This document shows, one piece after another, positions 5,821 to 6,783 of a DNA stretch of 6,783 nt (positions are counted from its first letter, which is position 1; each line of letters opens with the position of its first letter). The notes under the pieces are model-generated. The model searched no databases. It was not told where the DNA came from and saw only the letters and a list, made by a program, of their open reading frames with translations. The stretch comes from Candidatus Firestoneibacteriota bacterium. GTDB taxonomy: Bacteria; Oederibacteriota; JAAXVQ01. The position numbers and the translations under genes are program-made. The stretch lies in contig JAAXVQ010000111.1 of assembly GCA_013335425.1 (NCBI GenBank), forward strand, positions 1 to 6,783, read 5' to 3'.

Positions 5821-6783
5821 TTTTCCTCCAAAGTGGTTTGCAGGGCATTTTGCCAGTTGATCTCCGCCAGCACGGCGTTCAAGCGTGCGGACAAATATTG
5901 CTTTTCATACACCACCAAAGCGGTGACCACTTGGTTCCAGTTTTCAAACACCAACAGGCCGTTGGAATATTCGATGTTCGCTTCCGCTTCGCGCTGTAAG
6001 GCCGCGTCCTGATATTGTTTTTGGACCCCCACTTGGGCAATGGCCGACATGAGCGCGGACCAGGAACTTTCGGCCGCAGCTTGGAGCTGCTCGAGATCGG
6101 CGGTTTTGTCGGCTTCGGTTTTATCCAATTGATCTTGGGCGGCAGCCACCGCAAAGTAAGTGGTAGTCGGACCGCCGGAGAAAATCGGCCAGGTGAGGTT
6201 AAGGGAGGCTGTCCAAGCCGGATTGGGAGGGAAGAAAGTTTGTCCTGTCCAACCACGTGTGTAATTGGCGCTGAGATTGGGCACCGCCTCGCTCCAAGCC
6301 TGCTGGAGGGAAGCGCGGGATTGCGCGATCGCGGCTTCGTCGCGCCGGATTTGCGGCAAATTGGGCAAGGCGGCGGCCATGGTTTCCCACGCGGGGGCGG
6401 CGGGGATATAACATTGGTCGTTGAGCGTGCCGGTGGCCGCCGCCGGGCGGCCCAGGGCGTGATTGAGCGCCTGTTGGGCCACGCGCAAAGTTCTTTGCGC
6501 CTGGGCCAAGTCCGCCTCGGAGGCCGAGAGGTCCGCCTGGGTAATGAGCATGTTGCCTTTGGATTCGCGCCCGGAATTGTACGCCAGGGCGACCATCTGG
6601 GCATTGGTCTGCCGAATTTTGCGGATTTGCTCCAAGAGCGTGATCTGTTCCTGGGTATAGAGCAGTTGGAAGTAAGCCTGGCGAAGCTGATACCGGACTT
6701 GAGCCGAGGCCAGGCGTTCATCGCAGCGGGCCTGGTCCAAGCCGGCGGCCGCCAGCCCGATACCCGCGTAGTCCTTTAAGTTG
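5817..6783 (-). CDS. TolC-family outer membrane efflux protein, N-terminus beyond window
   Basis: The frame is open to the right edge, so the start lies outside; 321 residues are visible against roughly 420-480 for the family. The missing part should hold the signal peptide and first strands. Visible are long heptad-rich helices (residues from about 20-115 of the fragment, ending NHALGRP), a Pro-rich turn, a strand region with ANYTRGW and LNLTWPIFSGG (the conserved 'P-F-GG' strand after the second repeat's helix) and the second long helical pair ending LQTTLEEK. Such proteins form trimeric barrels with a periplasmic tunnel and serve as the exit duct of tripartite pumps. It is first in an operon with adaptor and MacB. 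The last codons (TTG GAG GAA AAA TGA) also supply the adaptor's ribosome site. The operon promoter is outside the window. Confidence 0.9.
   Translation of the reverse strand, partial: NLKDYAGIGLAAAGLDQARCDERLASAQVRYQLRQAYFQLLYTQEQITLLEQIRKIRQTNAQMVALAYNSGRESKGNMLITQADLSASEADLAQAQRTLRVAQQALNHALGRPAAATGTLNDQCYIPAAPAWETMAAALPNLPQIRRDEAAIAQSRASLQQAWSEAVPNLSANYTRGWTGQTFFPPNPAWTASLNLTWPIFSGGPTTTYFAVAAAQDQLDKTEADKTADLEQLQAAAESSWSALMSAIAQVGVQKQYQDAALQREAEANIEYSNGLLVFENWNQVVTALVVYEKQYLSARLNAVLAEINWQNALQTTLEEK
5825..5829 (-). promoter_or_regulatory. Ribosome site of the adaptor gene inside the channel gene
   Basis: GGAGG lies within the last sense codons of the channel gene and 4 nt before the adaptor ATG at 5820. 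With the ATGA stop/start overlap, this fits translational coupling of channel and adaptor at a fixed ratio. Confidence 0.7.

Overview
The window looks like chromosomal DNA from a Gram-negative bacterium. A TolC-type outer membrane channel gene, a probable lipoprotein gene and a MacAB-type pump all imply two membranes. Chemotaxis (CheD), HDOD and PilZ genes point to an environmental, signalling-rich, probably motile organism. Base composition is moderately GC-rich and even across the genes. The phylum cannot be fixed from sequence alone; a deltaproteobacterial-like or Omnitrophota/PVC-like lineage is only a guess. I see no transposase, integrase, phage gene, rRNA, tRNA or CRISPR array.

Layout. 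Positions 1-96 form a gene-free element with a long outer inverted repeat that encloses two hairpins. On the minus strand, cheD (1486-989) runs into an HDOD-domain gene (995-147) with a 7-nt overlap, forming a two-gene signalling unit. Divergent from cheD, behind a recognisable promoter (1609-1637), lies a small exported protein gene with a short collagen-like Gly-X-Y tract (1696-2127). A 366-bp stretch (2128-2493) follows. It has no convincing gene, but holds a perfect 14-bp hairpin and one weakly supported small ORF. A PilZ-domain gene (2494-2835) then converges with the end of a three-gene efflux operon on the minus strand: outer membrane channel (cut by the window edge), periplasmic adaptor, and MacB-type ABC transporter.

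How the genes work together. The efflux genes overlap by 4 nt and 1 nt, so they probably make one tripartite export machine. PilZ is a likely c-di-GMP effector; HDOD and CheD-like proteins are regulatory scaffolds or enzymes often found in chemotaxis and motility circuits. The most notable observation is that this CheD keeps the family fold and its catalytic histidine, but has Asp where the catalytic Cys should be and Ala where the catalytic Thr should be. It therefore looks like a deamidase-dead, binding-only CheD, translationally coupled to an HDOD protein. The second is the folded inverted-repeat element at the left edge. The third is an adaptor protein whose coiled-coil hairpin is almost absent.
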